A stretch of DNA of 64,000 nt from CAVYBY01 sp963766935 (lineage in GTDB: Bacteria; Actinomycetota; UBA4738; HRBIN12). Under the pieces are notes generated by a model. The model made no database searches and was not told where the DNA came from. It was given only the letters and a program-made list of their open reading frames with translations. Positions 35,435-44,372 of the stretch are shown here, piece after piece. The translations under genes were made by a program, and so were the position numbers. The stretch spans positions 248,001 to 312,000 of the forward strand of contig CAVYBY010000008.1 of assembly GCA_963766935.1 (NCBI GenBank), in the 5' to 3' direction. Positions within the stretch are counted from its first letter, which is position 1, and every line of letters starts with the position of its first letter.

Positions 35435-37239
35435 GCGCCGCCGCCGCGGTCACCGCCCCGGATCGGGAGCTTCCGATCCCCCCGGATCTGATGCGAACCC
35501 GCCAGGTGCTGCGTCGCGGGCTCCGCGAGTCGCCGGAGCTGCGACGCGGCATCGGGTTCACCTTGATCCTGGCCCTCGTCGTCACGATCGCCAACCTGGT
35601 CAGCCCGATCCTCGTGCAGCAGATCTTCGACCACGGGTTCGAGGGCGGATTCCGGCCGGCGTTCGTCTACGGCATCTGTGGCGTGGCCGGGATCGCCGTG
35701 ATCGGCTCCTATCTGGCGGGCCGGGCGAGCGCGCGACGCCTCGCCACGTCCTCCGAGCAAGCACTCGCCAACCTGCGAGTTCGGACGTTTGCTCACCTGC
35801 ATCGCATCTCGATCGCCGAGCAGACGAGGGAGCGCCGGGGCGTGTTCGTCTCCCGCGTCACCTCCGACGTGGACTCGCTGACCGAGTTCACCGAGTGGGG
35901 CGGGATCGCCTGGATCCTCTCCGCGGTGCAGATCGCGGGCACGCTGGTCCTCATGCTCGTGTACTCGTGGCAGCTGACGATCCCCATCGTCGTGCTCGTG
36001 ATCCCGCTGCTCCTGATCGTCGGCAAGCTCCAGGCGGGGTTCTCGAACGCGTACAGCCTGGTCAGGACGAGAGTCGGCGAGATGCTGACCGAGGTCTCCG
36101 AGTCCGTCATGGGCGCCGCGGTCGTGCGCGCCTACGGTCTCGACGAGGCGATCGACCGGCGCGTGAAGGGCGCGATCGCGGAGCGTTACCGCGCCGAGAT
36201 GCGCGCGCACCGGCGCGCGTCGACGCTGTTTCCGATGGCCGTGTTCTTCATGGCCGTCGCCGTCGCCGCCGTGGTGATCTTCGGCGCTCTGTTCGGCAAG
36301 CAGTGGGGTCTGACGGTCGGCCGGGTCGGCGCCTTTCTCTTTCTCGCCCAGCTGTTCCTCGACCCGTTCTCGGACCTTCCGGAGATCTACTCCGAGACGC
36401 AGGCCGCGATCGCGGGCTGGCGCAAGATCCTGGCCGTGCTCGACCTCCCGGTGGATATCGTCGAGCCCGATCCCGGCGTCGGTCTTCCGCACGAAGCACT
36501 CGAGGTCTCGGCCGAGAGCGTGACCTATGCCTACGAGGACGGCGAGCCGGTGTTGCGCGGCGTCTCCCTACGGGTCCCCGCCGGCGCGAGCGTCGCGGTC
36601 GTCGGTGAGACCGGCAGCGGGAAGACGACGTTTGCGAAGCTTCTGTCGCGCCTGGCGGATCCGGTCCAGGGAGTCATCCGCATCGGCGGGGTGGACCTGC
36701 GGCACGTCGCTCCCGCCGCGCGCCGTGGCCGCGTCCGCATGGTGCCGCAGGACGGGTTCCTGTTCGACGGGACGATCCGTGAGAACGTCCGTCACGGCCG
36801 GCCCGGCGCCTCGGACCGCGATGTCGAGACGGCGTTCGAAGAGCTCGGGCTCGGGGACTGGGTGGCGTCCCTGCCCGACGGGCTCGAGACCGCGACCGGG
36901 GAGCGAGGGGAGGCACTCTCGGTCGGCGAACGGCAGCTGGTGGCGCTCGCCCGGGCGCAGATCGCCGCACCCGGCCTGCTGATCCTCGACGAGGCGACGA
37001 GCTCGGTCGACCCCGGAACCGAGCGGCGGATCACGGAGGCCCTTCGCCGGTTGTCGGCGGGGCGAACCGTGGTGACCATCGCGCATCGCCTCTCCACCGC
37101 GGAGCACGCCGACCGGATCTTCGTCTTCGACCGGGGGGAGCTCGTCGAATCGGGATCCCACGACGAGCTGGTCGCCCGGGCCGGCCGGTACGCGGAGCTC
37201 TATGCCAGCTGGCTGGGGAACACACGGGACGCCGGATGA
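35431..37239 (+). CDS. ABC exporter half-transporter B (catalytic ATPase site)
   Basis: A 602-residue partner with a six-segment membrane domain and ATPase domain. Walker A GETGSGKT, Walker B LLILDEATSSVD with the catalytic Glu, and IAHRLST with the switch His are all canonical, but the signature reads LSVGERQ instead of LSGGERQ. Paired with half A, one ATP site has every consensus residue and the other has none, as in TM287/288 and BmrCD. The substrate is unknown. It is followed by an acylase gene with an ATGA overlap. Confidence 0.88.
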   Translation: MSAAAAVTAPDRELPIPPDLMRTRQVLRRGLRESPELRRGIGFTLILALVVTIANLVSPILVQQIFDHGFEGGFRPAFVYGICGVAGIAVIGSYLAGRASARRLATSSEQALANLRVRTFAHLHRISIAEQTRERRGVFVSRVTSDVDSLTEFTEWGGIAWILSAVQIAGTLVLMLVYSWQLTIPIVVLVIPLLLIVGKLQAGFSNAYSLVRTRVGEMLTEVSESVMGAAVVRAYGLDEAIDRRVKGAIAERYRAEMRAHRRASTLFPMAVFFMAVAVAAVVIFGALFGKQWGLTVGRVGAFLFLAQLFLDPFSDLPEIYSETQAAIAGWRKILAVLDLPVDIVEPDPGVGLPHEALEVSAESVTYAYEDGEPVLRGVSLRVPAGASVAVVGETGSGKTTFAKLLSRLADPVQGVIRIGGVDLRHVAPAARRGRVRMVPQDGFLFDGTIRENVRHGRPGASDRDVETAFEELGLGDWVASLPDGLETATGERGEALSVGERQLVALARAQIAAPGLLILDEATSSVDPGTERRITEALRRLSAGRTVVTIAHRLSTAEHADRIFVFDRGELVESGSHDELVARAGRYAELYASWLGNTRDAG

Positions 37240-39512
37240 GCGCCGACGACCAGATGCGGGCCATGGCGGCCCCGTCGCTGTTCCCGGCCGGCGGCGAGAT
37301 GCGGCTTCCCGGTCTCGGCGCCGGCGTCGACGTGCGGCGAAGCGCACACGGCGCGTACACGATCGATGCCTCCTCCCTCGAGGATCTCTGGTTCGCGCAG
37401 GGGGTCGTGACGGCCGGCGAGCGCCTCTTCCAACTGGATCTGGCGCTTCGCGCGTCGACCGGGCGGCTCTCGGAGCTGTTCGGCGAACGGACGATCGAGG
37501 AGGACCGGCGCGTTCGAACGATCGGTCTGCACGAGGCCGGACGCGCGATGAGCCGCGACTGGGACGAAGCCAGCCGGTCGATGCACGCGAGATTCCGCGA
37601 CGGGGTCCGCGCCTGGACCGAGGCCATGCCCGCGCCGCCCATCGAGTACACGCTGCTCGACGCGACACCCGACCTTCCCGATGACGAGTCCGACTGGGCG
37701 GCGTGCTTCGCGTTCATGGCCTGGAGCCTCTCGAACAACCTGGAGCAGGAGGTGCTTCGGGCGTGGATCGCCGAGCAGGCCGGGCCCGAAGCCGTCGGGG
37801 TGCTGTTGCCGCCGATTCCCACCGCCGCCCCGGCGCTGGTCGCGGGTGCGCTGCGCGGGGTCCTCGAGGCCGCGGCGTCGCGACCGCGGGGACAAGGCTC
37901 GAACGCGTGGGCCGTGTCGGGAACGCGAACCGCAAGCGGTGCCCCGCTCCTGGCGAACGATCCGCATCTGCTCGTGTTGCAGCCCAGCGCGTGGCTTCAG
38001 CTTCGGCTCAGGGCACCCGGGTACGCCGCCCGCGGGGTCGGCCTGACGTTCAGCCCCGGCATCCTGCTCGGTGCGACCGATCACCACGCATGGGGAGCCA
38101 CCAACGTCACCGGCGACGTACAGGATCTCTACCTGGAGCGCCTGGACGATGCGGGCACGGCCGCCCGTTTCGGCGACGACTGGGAGCCCGTCACGGTCCG
38201 CCACGAGACGATCGAGGTTCGAGGCGGGGATCCCGTCGCGTTCGAGGTCCGCGAGACGAGGCACGGCCCGCTCCTCGAGGCCGCCGCGATCGGCCCGCTC
38301 GGCCGCTCGAACGTCCCGTTGCGCGAGACGTATGCGTTGCGCTGGGCCGGGCGCGAATCGGGGGTCCGGCCGTCCATCACGATCGACGCGGCGAGGGCCA
38401 CCTCGTTCGCCGAGTTCCGCCGCGTCGTTCAGCACGGTCTGACGGGTCTCGGCTTGAACGTCGCCTATGCCGATGTCGACGGCACCATCGGGTCGTGCAC
38501 GACTGGGCGGTTCCCGATCCGCGCGCAGGGAGACGGCACCGCGCCGGTGCCCGGGTGGGACGGCGCACACGAATGGACCGGTTGGATCCCGACCGACGAG
38601 CTGCCCTGGATCGAAAACCCCGAACGCGGCTACCTCGTGACCGCCAACAACCGCATCCACGACGACGACTATCCCTATCTGATCGGCGTGGACTTTCATC
38701 CGCCGTTTCGCGCGCTGCGGATCGCCGAGTTGCTCGAGCGGCGGAGCGACCACGACGTCGACTCGATGGCCGCGATCCAGACGGACACGGTGTCGCTGCC
38801 GGCGCGCACCATGCTGCCGGCCCTCCTGGCGGGCGTGGAGAACGGAGACGACCGCAGGACGCCGGCGCTGCGGCTCCTTCGCGGCTGGGACGGGGACCTG
38901 CGGGCCGACTCGGCGACCGCGGCGCTCTTCAATGTCTGGTCCGGCTGCATCGCGCGGCGCGCGCTCGGCGACATGCTGGGCGAGGACCTGTTCCGCGCCT
39001 ACCACGCGTGGCGCGAGCCCTGGCACCATCAAGTGCTCCCCGCGCTCCTCGAGACTCCGTCCGAGATCGTCCCGCTGGGCGAACGGCTCCTGGGCGATTC
39101 CCTCGACGACGCGGTCGCGGAGCTTCACGAGCGGCTCGGCGAGGACCCGGGCACCTGGAGCTGGGGCGCGCTGCACCACGCGCGGTTCGCGCATCCGCTT
39201 GCCGGGATCCCGGGACTCGAGACGCTGTTCACCGCGGCCGACGTCGAGATGGGCGGCGACGAGCAGACGGTGAACCAGGGCGGGCTCGACACCCAGCACG
39301 GCTACGACGCCGTGGTCGTCCCGTCGTGGCGAGTCGTCTGGGACCTCTCCGATCTGGATCGCTCGGCCGAGGTCCTGACGACCGGCAACAGCGGGAACCC
39401 GGCATCGCCGCACTGGGCGGACCAGTCGCCGGCATGGTCCGAGGGGAGGCTGCTGCCGGTCGCCGATCCCGGCGGCGCCGAGGAACCTCCGCTTCGCCTC
39501 CTCCCCGCTTGA
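37236..39512 (+). CDS. penicillin acylase family Ntn-hydrolase
   Basis: A 758-residue single-chain precursor. The N-terminal alpha-subunit-like part contains DLWFAQGVVTAGERLFQLDL; the beta chain would begin at Ser222 in QGSNAWAVSG, the autocatalytic cleavage site and nucleophile, followed by LLANDPHL and the NVTGDVQDLYLERL region. The family hydrolyses amide bonds of penicillins, acyl-homoserine lactones or acylated peptides. No signal peptide is evident, which is unusual because most are exported. It is coupled to the ABC exporter, suggesting that one processes what the other moves (inference). Confidence 0.88.
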   Translation: MSADDQMRAMAAPSLFPAGGEMRLPGLGAGVDVRRSAHGAYTIDASSLEDLWFAQGVVTAGERLFQLDLALRASTGRLSELFGERTIEEDRRVRTIGLHEAGRAMSRDWDEASRSMHARFRDGVRAWTEAMPAPPIEYTLLDATPDLPDDESDWAACFAFMAWSLSNNLEQEVLRAWIAEQAGPEAVGVLLPPIPTAAPALVAGALRGVLEAAASRPRGQGSNAWAVSGTRTASGAPLLANDPHLLVLQPSAWLQLRLRAPGYAARGVGLTFSPGILLGATDHHAWGATNVTGDVQDLYLERLDDAGTAARFGDDWEPVTVRHETIEVRGGDPVAFEVRETRHGPLLEAAAIGPLGRSNVPLRETYALRWAGRESGVRPSITIDAARATSFAEFRRVVQHGLTGLGLNVAYADVDGTIGSCTTGRFPIRAQGDGTAPVPGWDGAHEWTGWIPTDELPWIENPERGYLVTANNRIHDDDYPYLIGVDFHPPFRALRIAELLERRSDHDVDSMAAIQTDTVSLPARTMLPALLAGVENGDDRRTPALRLLRGWDGDLRADSATAALFNVWSGCIARRALGDMLGEDLFRAYHAWREPWHHQVLPALLETPSEIVPLGERLLGDSLDDAVAELHERLGEDPGTWSWGALHHARFAHPLAGIPGLETLFTAADVEMGGDEQTVNQGGLDTQHGYDAVVVPSWRVVWDLSDLDRSAEVLTTGNSGNPASPHWADQSPAWSEGRLLPVADPGGAEEPPLRLLPA

Positions 39513-39550
39513 TCGGGGAGACGGCGGCGCGACTCGGGTACGATCGCTGC

Positions 39551-39808
39551 ATGCCGGAGTCCAAGAAGCGGCCGAAACCGCACGGGAAGCGCTACCAGCT
39601 GGAGCCGCAGCGCAAGCAGGTCAAGAAGGGCAGCCCCCGCTGGTACGGACCCCTCATCCTCGTGGTCATGGCGCTCGGCGTCGCCACGATCGTGCTGAAC
39701 TACATGGGCCTCGTCCCCGGCACCGGCGGACAGACCTCGAGCGTCTGGCTCGGCATCGGGCTCGGCGTGATCGCCGTCGGGTTCATCGGCACGATGTACT
39801 GGCGCTGA
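39551..39808 (+). CDS. crgA: CrgA-like cell division protein
   Basis: An 85-residue protein with a basic N-terminus (KKRPKPHGKRYQLEPQRKQV) and two membrane segments (about 33-52 and 63-82) around the GLVPGTGG loop, the architecture of CrgA. In mycobacteria and streptomycetes CrgA sits at the divisome and recruits or holds back FtsZ-linked wall enzymes. TACGAT at 39539-39544 ends 6 bases before the ATG, so the message is probably leaderless. Confidence 0.75.
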   Translation: MPESKKRPKPHGKRYQLEPQRKQVKKGSPRWYGPLILVVMALGVATIVLNYMGLVPGTGGQTSSVWLGIGLGVIAVGFIGTMYWR

Positions 39809-39848
39809 GCGCCGGCCCCGCCACCCGGTTCACCTGGGGTTCATGTGG

Positions 39849-39911
39849 TGTGGACAAGCGAATCGCGCCACCACGCCGATCTGTGGAAAACCGGTCCGAT
39901 CCTGTGGAAAA
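39849..39911 (+). other. cluster of three DnaA-box-like sites
   Basis: TGTGGACAA (39849-39857) is the exact reverse complement of the actinobacterial DnaA box TTGTCCACA, and TGTGGAAAA occurs at 39882-39890 and 39903-39911. All three face the same way with start spacings of 33 and 21 bases, about three and two helical turns. They fill the 111-base gap between two converging genes. No AT-rich unwinding element is visible, so this could be a DnaA-binding or titration site and not a whole origin. Confidence 0.5.
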
Positions 39912-39919
39912 CCGTGGGC

Positions 39920-40177
39920 TCAGGCGGGAGGTCGTCGGACGACCTGCATCCGTTCGCCGCAGTGGCGCGGGACCTCCAGCTCGCCGAGCCGCGAAACCTT
40001 GAGCTCGGTCCCGCACTCCCCGCAGACGAGATAGACCTCCAGATCGTCGACGTCTTCGACGCCGTCGGGTCGCGAGTCCTGCGGCCTGGGTGAGAGCGAC
40101 CGGAGCATCGCGGTTCCGATCATCCAGATCACGCCCCCGACCAGGACGGCGGTGAGCCACAGCAACCAGGTGGGCAC
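39920..40177 (-). CDS. small membrane protein with a C-terminal zinc-ribbon-like motif
   Basis: An 85-residue protein: one N-terminal membrane segment (MPTWLLWLTAVLVGGVIWMI), a charged acidic linker, then YLVCGECGTELKVSRLGELE followed by VPRHCGERMQVVRR. The CxxC plus a later HCG pattern suggests a metal site like that of FmdB-type or rubredoxin-like ribbons. The function is unknown. It converges on crgA across the DnaA-box gap. Confidence 0.65.
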   Translation of the reverse strand: MPTWLLWLTAVLVGGVIWMIGTAMLRSLSPRPQDSRPDGVEDVDDLEVYLVCGECGTELKVSRLGELEVPRHCGERMQVVRRPPA

Positions 40178-40227
40178 GACTCAACCGTAGCCGGGCGGGA
40201 CGGGCGCGCCCACCGCGGACCTCGGGA

Positions 40228-42036
40228 TCAGCCGGCGCCGGGCTCCGAGACGCCCGGAAGGTTGGCCGCCAGGAACCGCAGGATCGTCCGCTGCTGGCGC
40301 ACCTCCTCGTCGATGTCGTAAGAGCCGTGCCCGGTGCCGAACACGTAGACCTCGTGCGGATGTCCCCGGGCCTTGAGGCGATCCGCGAACGCGAACGCCT
40401 GCGCCGGCGGGCAGCGGCTGTCGTGCTCGCCGATGAGGAAGAGCAGGGGAGCGACGACTTCGTCGACGAAGTTGATCGGATTGCGGTCTCGCATCAGCTC
40501 GGGCACGTCGGCCGGCGTCCCGCCGAGCAGCGCCCGGTCGTACTCCTGCAGCGACGGGGACAGTTGGTCGTAGGCGACCTCGTAGTCGCCGACGGGGATG
40601 CCCGCCACCCCGCACCGCCAGAGCTCCGGGTGTTTGCCGACCTCGAGAAGCGTCAGGTAGCCGCCCCAGGACCAGCCACCGATCGCGGCTCGGTTCGGAT
40701 CGGCTATCCCGATGGAGGCCAGGTGAGCGAGACCGGCGTTGAGATCCTCCGGCTCCGGACCGCCGATGTTGCCGATCAGCGCGTCGCGCCACTCGGCTCC
40801 GTATCCGGTCGAGCCGCGGTAGTTGATCATCGCCACCGCCAGTCCCGCGTCGACGTAGGACTGCACCTCGGGGTGCCAGCGATCCTCGTCGAGCCAGGTC
40901 GGGCCTCCGTGCGGGCGCACGAGAACCGGCCACGGGCCCGAGCCTTCGGGCGTCACGTAGAAGCCGTGGACCGACTGGCCCTGCGGGTTGTCGAAGCGGA
41001 ACGAGACGAACGGCCGGCCCACGGGGGCTTCTTCCCCTTGCGGAACGAGCACGTCGTTGCCCTGGTCGTCGAGGATGCGCGGGGCGGTGGCGCCGCTCGA
41101 ATGGTGAAACCAAACCGTGCCGTCGGGACGAACCGCCGCCTCCGAAATCTGCCCGTCGGGATGCGCGATCCGCGACAGCTCGCCGGAGGCCAGATCGAAG
41201 CGATAGAGCCGGTGCCGAGCCTCGAACTCGTTCCGGACGAGCAGCGCCGTCGCGTCGGGCCACCACCCGAACACCTCGGTGGGGCCCACCAGCTCCGAGG
41301 CCACGTCCGTCCATGCCCCGGTTGCCGGCTCCCAGATCGCCGCGGCCTCCTCGCCCCCGCGCTCGTGCGTCACCACCAGCCGTCCGTCGCCGGCCGCCGG
41401 TGACCATGCCGCCGCCGACAGCGAGCGGCCTTCGTCGCGAAGCTCGGCGAGCGTCTCACCGGTGCGCGGGTCCACGACCCGCAGCGAGGGATGCATCATG
41501 TGGCCGAGCTGCAGGCACAGCATCGACCCGTCCGCAGAGAGCCCGCCCGGGTTGTAGCCGCCTTCGGAGCCGGCCACCCGCAGCCATCGTTCGCTATGTC
41601 CGATCTGAACGGCGGGGGCGCCGCCGGCCGCCACGTAGACCGAGAAGCCGGCGGCACCGCTCACCGAAGCGGCGATTAGACCATCGGTCTGGGCGAACCC
41701 TTCGTCCCAACCGGTCGGCACACCTTCGAGAAGCGGAGCCGCTTCCCCTCCTTCGAACGGCTCGCTCATCCACCGGCCGGACTCGTCGCCGTCCTCGTCC
41801 TGCCACCAGAGCACCCGGCTGCCGTCGGGGCTGATGTTGCCCGTGATGACCCCGACCGGCTGGTCGGTCACCCGGCGGCGCGCGCCCGAGACCCGATCCC
41901 AGGTGTGCACCTGCCAGATCCCGCTCTCGGTGCCCTCGTACCAGAGGCGGTCCGGCGCCGACGGGGCCCACCCCGGCATCGTGATGGTGGGCGCGCGGAA
42001 CCGCCGCTCCCACCGAGGCATCCCGTTGCGGCTCAC
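40228..42036 (-). CDS. S9 family peptidase (prolyl oligopeptidase / acylaminoacyl peptidase type)
   Basis: A 602-residue protein. The N-terminal beta-propeller (about residues 20-340) is rich in WxxD/PDG blades such as ISPDGSRVLWW, and the C-terminal alpha/beta-hydrolase domain has the nucleophile Ser456 in GGWSWGGYLT, the acid in GEHDSRCPP and the histidine in GTGHGSYD. It hydrolyses short peptides in the cytoplasm; no signal peptide is present. The GTG at 42036 overlaps the end of the molybdenum hydroxylase gene (GTGA), so it is coupled to it, an odd pairing. Confidence 0.88.
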   Translation of the reverse strand: MSRNGMPRWERRFRAPTITMPGWAPSAPDRLWYEGTESGIWQVHTWDRVSGARRRVTDQPVGVITGNISPDGSRVLWWQDEDGDESGRWMSEPFEGGEAAPLLEGVPTGWDEGFAQTDGLIAASVSGAAGFSVYVAAGGAPAVQIGHSERWLRVAGSEGGYNPGGLSADGSMLCLQLGHMMHPSLRVVDPRTGETLAELRDEGRSLSAAAWSPAAGDGRLVVTHERGGEEAAAIWEPATGAWTDVASELVGPTEVFGWWPDATALLVRNEFEARHRLYRFDLASGELSRIAHPDGQISEAAVRPDGTVWFHHSSGATAPRILDDQGNDVLVPQGEEAPVGRPFVSFRFDNPQGQSVHGFYVTPEGSGPWPVLVRPHGGPTWLDEDRWHPEVQSYVDAGLAVAMINYRGSTGYGAEWRDALIGNIGGPEPEDLNAGLAHLASIGIADPNRAAIGGWSWGGYLTLLEVGKHPELWRCGVAGIPVGDYEVAYDQLSPSLQEYDRALLGGTPADVPELMRDRNPINFVDEVVAPLLFLIGEHDSRCPPAQAFAFADRLKARGHPHEVYVFGTGHGSYDIDEEVRQQRTILRFLAANLPGVSEPGAG

Positions 42037-44336
42037 GGCGCCGCACCATACCGGTCGAGCGCGGCGAGGATGCGACCGGGGGTCATCGGAAGATCGACGT
42101 GACGGACACCCAGGTGGGACAGGGCGTCGACGACCGCGTTCTGAACCGCGGGGGTCGAGCCGATGGTCGCCGATTCCCCGATGCCCTTCACGCCCAGTGG
42201 GTTCACCGGCGTGTCGGTCTGCGTGTGCGCCAGCTCGAACATCGGCAGCTCCGATGCCGCCGGCATCGGATAGGTCGCGAGCGTGGTCGTCAGCGGGGTC
42301 CCGTTCTCGTCGAACCGAACCTCCTCGAACAGCGCCTGGGCGATCCCCTGAGCGAGGCCTCCGTGCACCTGGCCGTCGACGAGCGCCGGGTTGAGGATCC
42401 GGCCGCAGTCGTCCACGGCGACGTGGCGCAGAAGCCGGGCATCGCCGCTCTGCACGTCGACCTCGACGACGGCCACGTGGGTCCCGAACGGGTACGTCGA
42501 CTCCGGCTCGCGGTACACGCCTTCGGACCGAAGCTCCGTGACGCCGTCGGGCGCGGCGGCGACCACCTCCTGCCAGGTCACCGCCCGGTCGGGGGCCCCG
42601 CGAACCCGAAACGCCCCGTCCTCGAGCTCGATGTCGGCGTCGTCGACCTCCAGCAAGCCGGCGGCCCGGCGGCGGGCCTCGGACACGACCTCGGTCGCGC
42701 GCTCGAACACCGAGGACCCTCCCGCCTGGAGCGACCGTGACCCCCAGGTTCCGCCCCCGCGCGGGACGAGCCCGGTGTCGGAGTGGACGACGCGCACGGA
42801 TTCGAAGGAAACGCCCATGACCCCCGCGGCGATCTGGGCGAACGTGGTCTCGTGTCCCTGTCCGTGCGGCGACGTGCCGGTCCTCACCGTGACGCGGCCG
42901 TCATCGTGCACCGTCACGCCGGCGTACTCGCGGCTGCGGAACGACGTCACCTCGACGTAGCTGGCGACGCCGACGCCGAGCAGCAGGTGGTCGCCGCGGT
43001 CGCGCCGCGCGGCCCGTTCGGCGTACAACCGCTCCATCCCGGCATGCTCGAGCGCGAGGTCGAGCGCAGCCTCGTAGTCGCCCGAGTCGTAGATCGAGCC
43101 GGTCACCGTCGTCACGGGAAACGCATCGGGGCGGATGAAGTTCAGCCGGCGGAGCGCCACCGGATCGATGTTCATCTCGTCGGCGAGCAGATCGACGGCG
43201 CGCTCGATGCAGGCGGTGGCTTCGGGACGACCCGCTCCCCGGTACGCGGCGATCGGGGTAGCGTTCGTCACGACGCAGCGAACCCGGCTGGCGACCCGCG
43301 GAATCCGGTAGGCGCCCGGGAGCATCTCCTGCGTGTTGCCGGGCAGAAAGGCCCCGATCGGATACGCGCCCATGTCGGCGACGATGTCGACCCGCAGACC
43401 AACGATCGTTCCGTCGCGCGTCGCCCCGATCTCGACGTCGTGGATCTGTCCCCGGCCGTGGGTGAGCCCGAGCATCGACTCGGTCCGGTCTTCGTGCCAC
43501 CGGACGGGCCGTCCGAGCCGCTTCGCCGCGGCCGCCACGGCCAGGTACTCCGGATAGACCTGGAGCTTGGCGCCGAAACCGCCGCCGACATCGGGAGCGA
43601 TCGTGCGCACGCGCTCTTTCGGCACGTCGAGCAGATCGGCGAGGTCGTCGCGGACGTCGAACGGCACCTGGCTCGACACCCAGGCCGTGTACCCGCCGTC
43701 ATCGTCGGGCGCCACGGCGATCCCATTCGGCTCCATGGGGCAGGGCGCCAGCCGGGGCATCACGAACCGCGCGCGCGCGACGACATCGGCGCCGGCCAGC
43801 GCGTCGTCATCCCAGGACGAGTCCAGCGTCTCGGCGACGTTCGTCCCGAACCCCGGCCAGAGCAGCGGGGCGCCCGGCGCGAGCGCCGCGAACGGGTCGG
43901 TCACCGCGTCGAGTGGCTCGAGCTCCGGGAGCACGAGCTCGGCTGCGTCCTCCGCGGCCGCCAGCGACTCCGCCAGGATGACCGCGAGGGGCTCGCCGGC
44001 GAACCGGACGACCTCGCGGGCGAGGGGATCCCGCATGAACGGTCCCCCGAGCGTCCCGGTCGCACCCTCGACGTTGCCGGACGGGGGCATGGGCGGAAGC
44101 TCCAGGTCGGGGGCGGCAAACGCCGCGGCCACCCCCGGCGCCTCCCGAGCGGCCTCGAGGTCGACGTGGACCACGCGCGCGTGAGGCATGATGGACCGGA
44201 CGAAGACCGCCCGCAGCGCGCCCGGAATCGCGACGTTCTCCAGAAACTGCCCCTCGCCGCGGAGGAACCGCGCGTCCTCCGAACGCAGCTGGGGTACGCC
44301 GAACCAGGAGGGCGGCACCACGGTCACGCAGGGCAT
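42033..44336 (-). CDS. molybdenum hydroxylase large subunit (form II CoxL / aldehyde oxidase type)
   Basis: A 767-residue xanthine-dehydrogenase-family protein with both large-subunit domains. The active-site loop reads AYRGAGRPEA (about residue 362), the form II signature; true CO dehydrogenases (form I) have AYRCSFR. VGGGFGAKLQVYPEYLAVA, GTSPHGQGHETTFAQI and the C-terminal GVKGIGESATIGSTPAV cofactor-binding motifs are intact. Such enzymes oxidise aldehydes, purines or heterocycles. The usual medium (FAD) and small (2Fe-2S) subunit genes are not next to it, so it is an orphan in this window. Confidence 0.85.
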   Translation of the reverse strand: MPCVTVVPPSWFGVPQLRSEDARFLRGEGQFLENVAIPGALRAVFVRSIMPHARVVHVDLEAAREAPGVAAAFAAPDLELPPMPPSGNVEGATGTLGGPFMRDPLAREVVRFAGEPLAVILAESLAAAEDAAELVLPELEPLDAVTDPFAALAPGAPLLWPGFGTNVAETLDSSWDDDALAGADVVARARFVMPRLAPCPMEPNGIAVAPDDDGGYTAWVSSQVPFDVRDDLADLLDVPKERVRTIAPDVGGGFGAKLQVYPEYLAVAAAAKRLGRPVRWHEDRTESMLGLTHGRGQIHDVEIGATRDGTIVGLRVDIVADMGAYPIGAFLPGNTQEMLPGAYRIPRVASRVRCVVTNATPIAAYRGAGRPEATACIERAVDLLADEMNIDPVALRRLNFIRPDAFPVTTVTGSIYDSGDYEAALDLALEHAGMERLYAERAARRDRGDHLLLGVGVASYVEVTSFRSREYAGVTVHDDGRVTVRTGTSPHGQGHETTFAQIAAGVMGVSFESVRVVHSDTGLVPRGGGTWGSRSLQAGGSSVFERATEVVSEARRRAAGLLEVDDADIELEDGAFRVRGAPDRAVTWQEVVAAAPDGVTELRSEGVYREPESTYPFGTHVAVVEVDVQSGDARLLRHVAVDDCGRILNPALVDGQVHGGLAQGIAQALFEEVRFDENGTPLTTTLATYPMPAASELPMFELAHTQTDTPVNPLGVKGIGESATIGSTPAVQNAVVDALSHLGVRHVDLPMTPGRILAALDRYGAAP

Positions 44337-44372
44337 GGTCCCATAGGTCCGTCCGGGAGAGGAGTCGATCGC

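Noticed and set aside
39809..39919. Full replication origin
   Set aside because: Three DnaA-like boxes are present but the gap is only 111 bases, without an AT-rich element or dnaA/dnaN beside it.
42783..44372. Upstream extension of the PQQ-type dehydrogenase frame to 42783
   Set aside because: The extension is antisense to the CoxL gene and lacks domains; the signal peptide and ribosome site place the true start at 44373.
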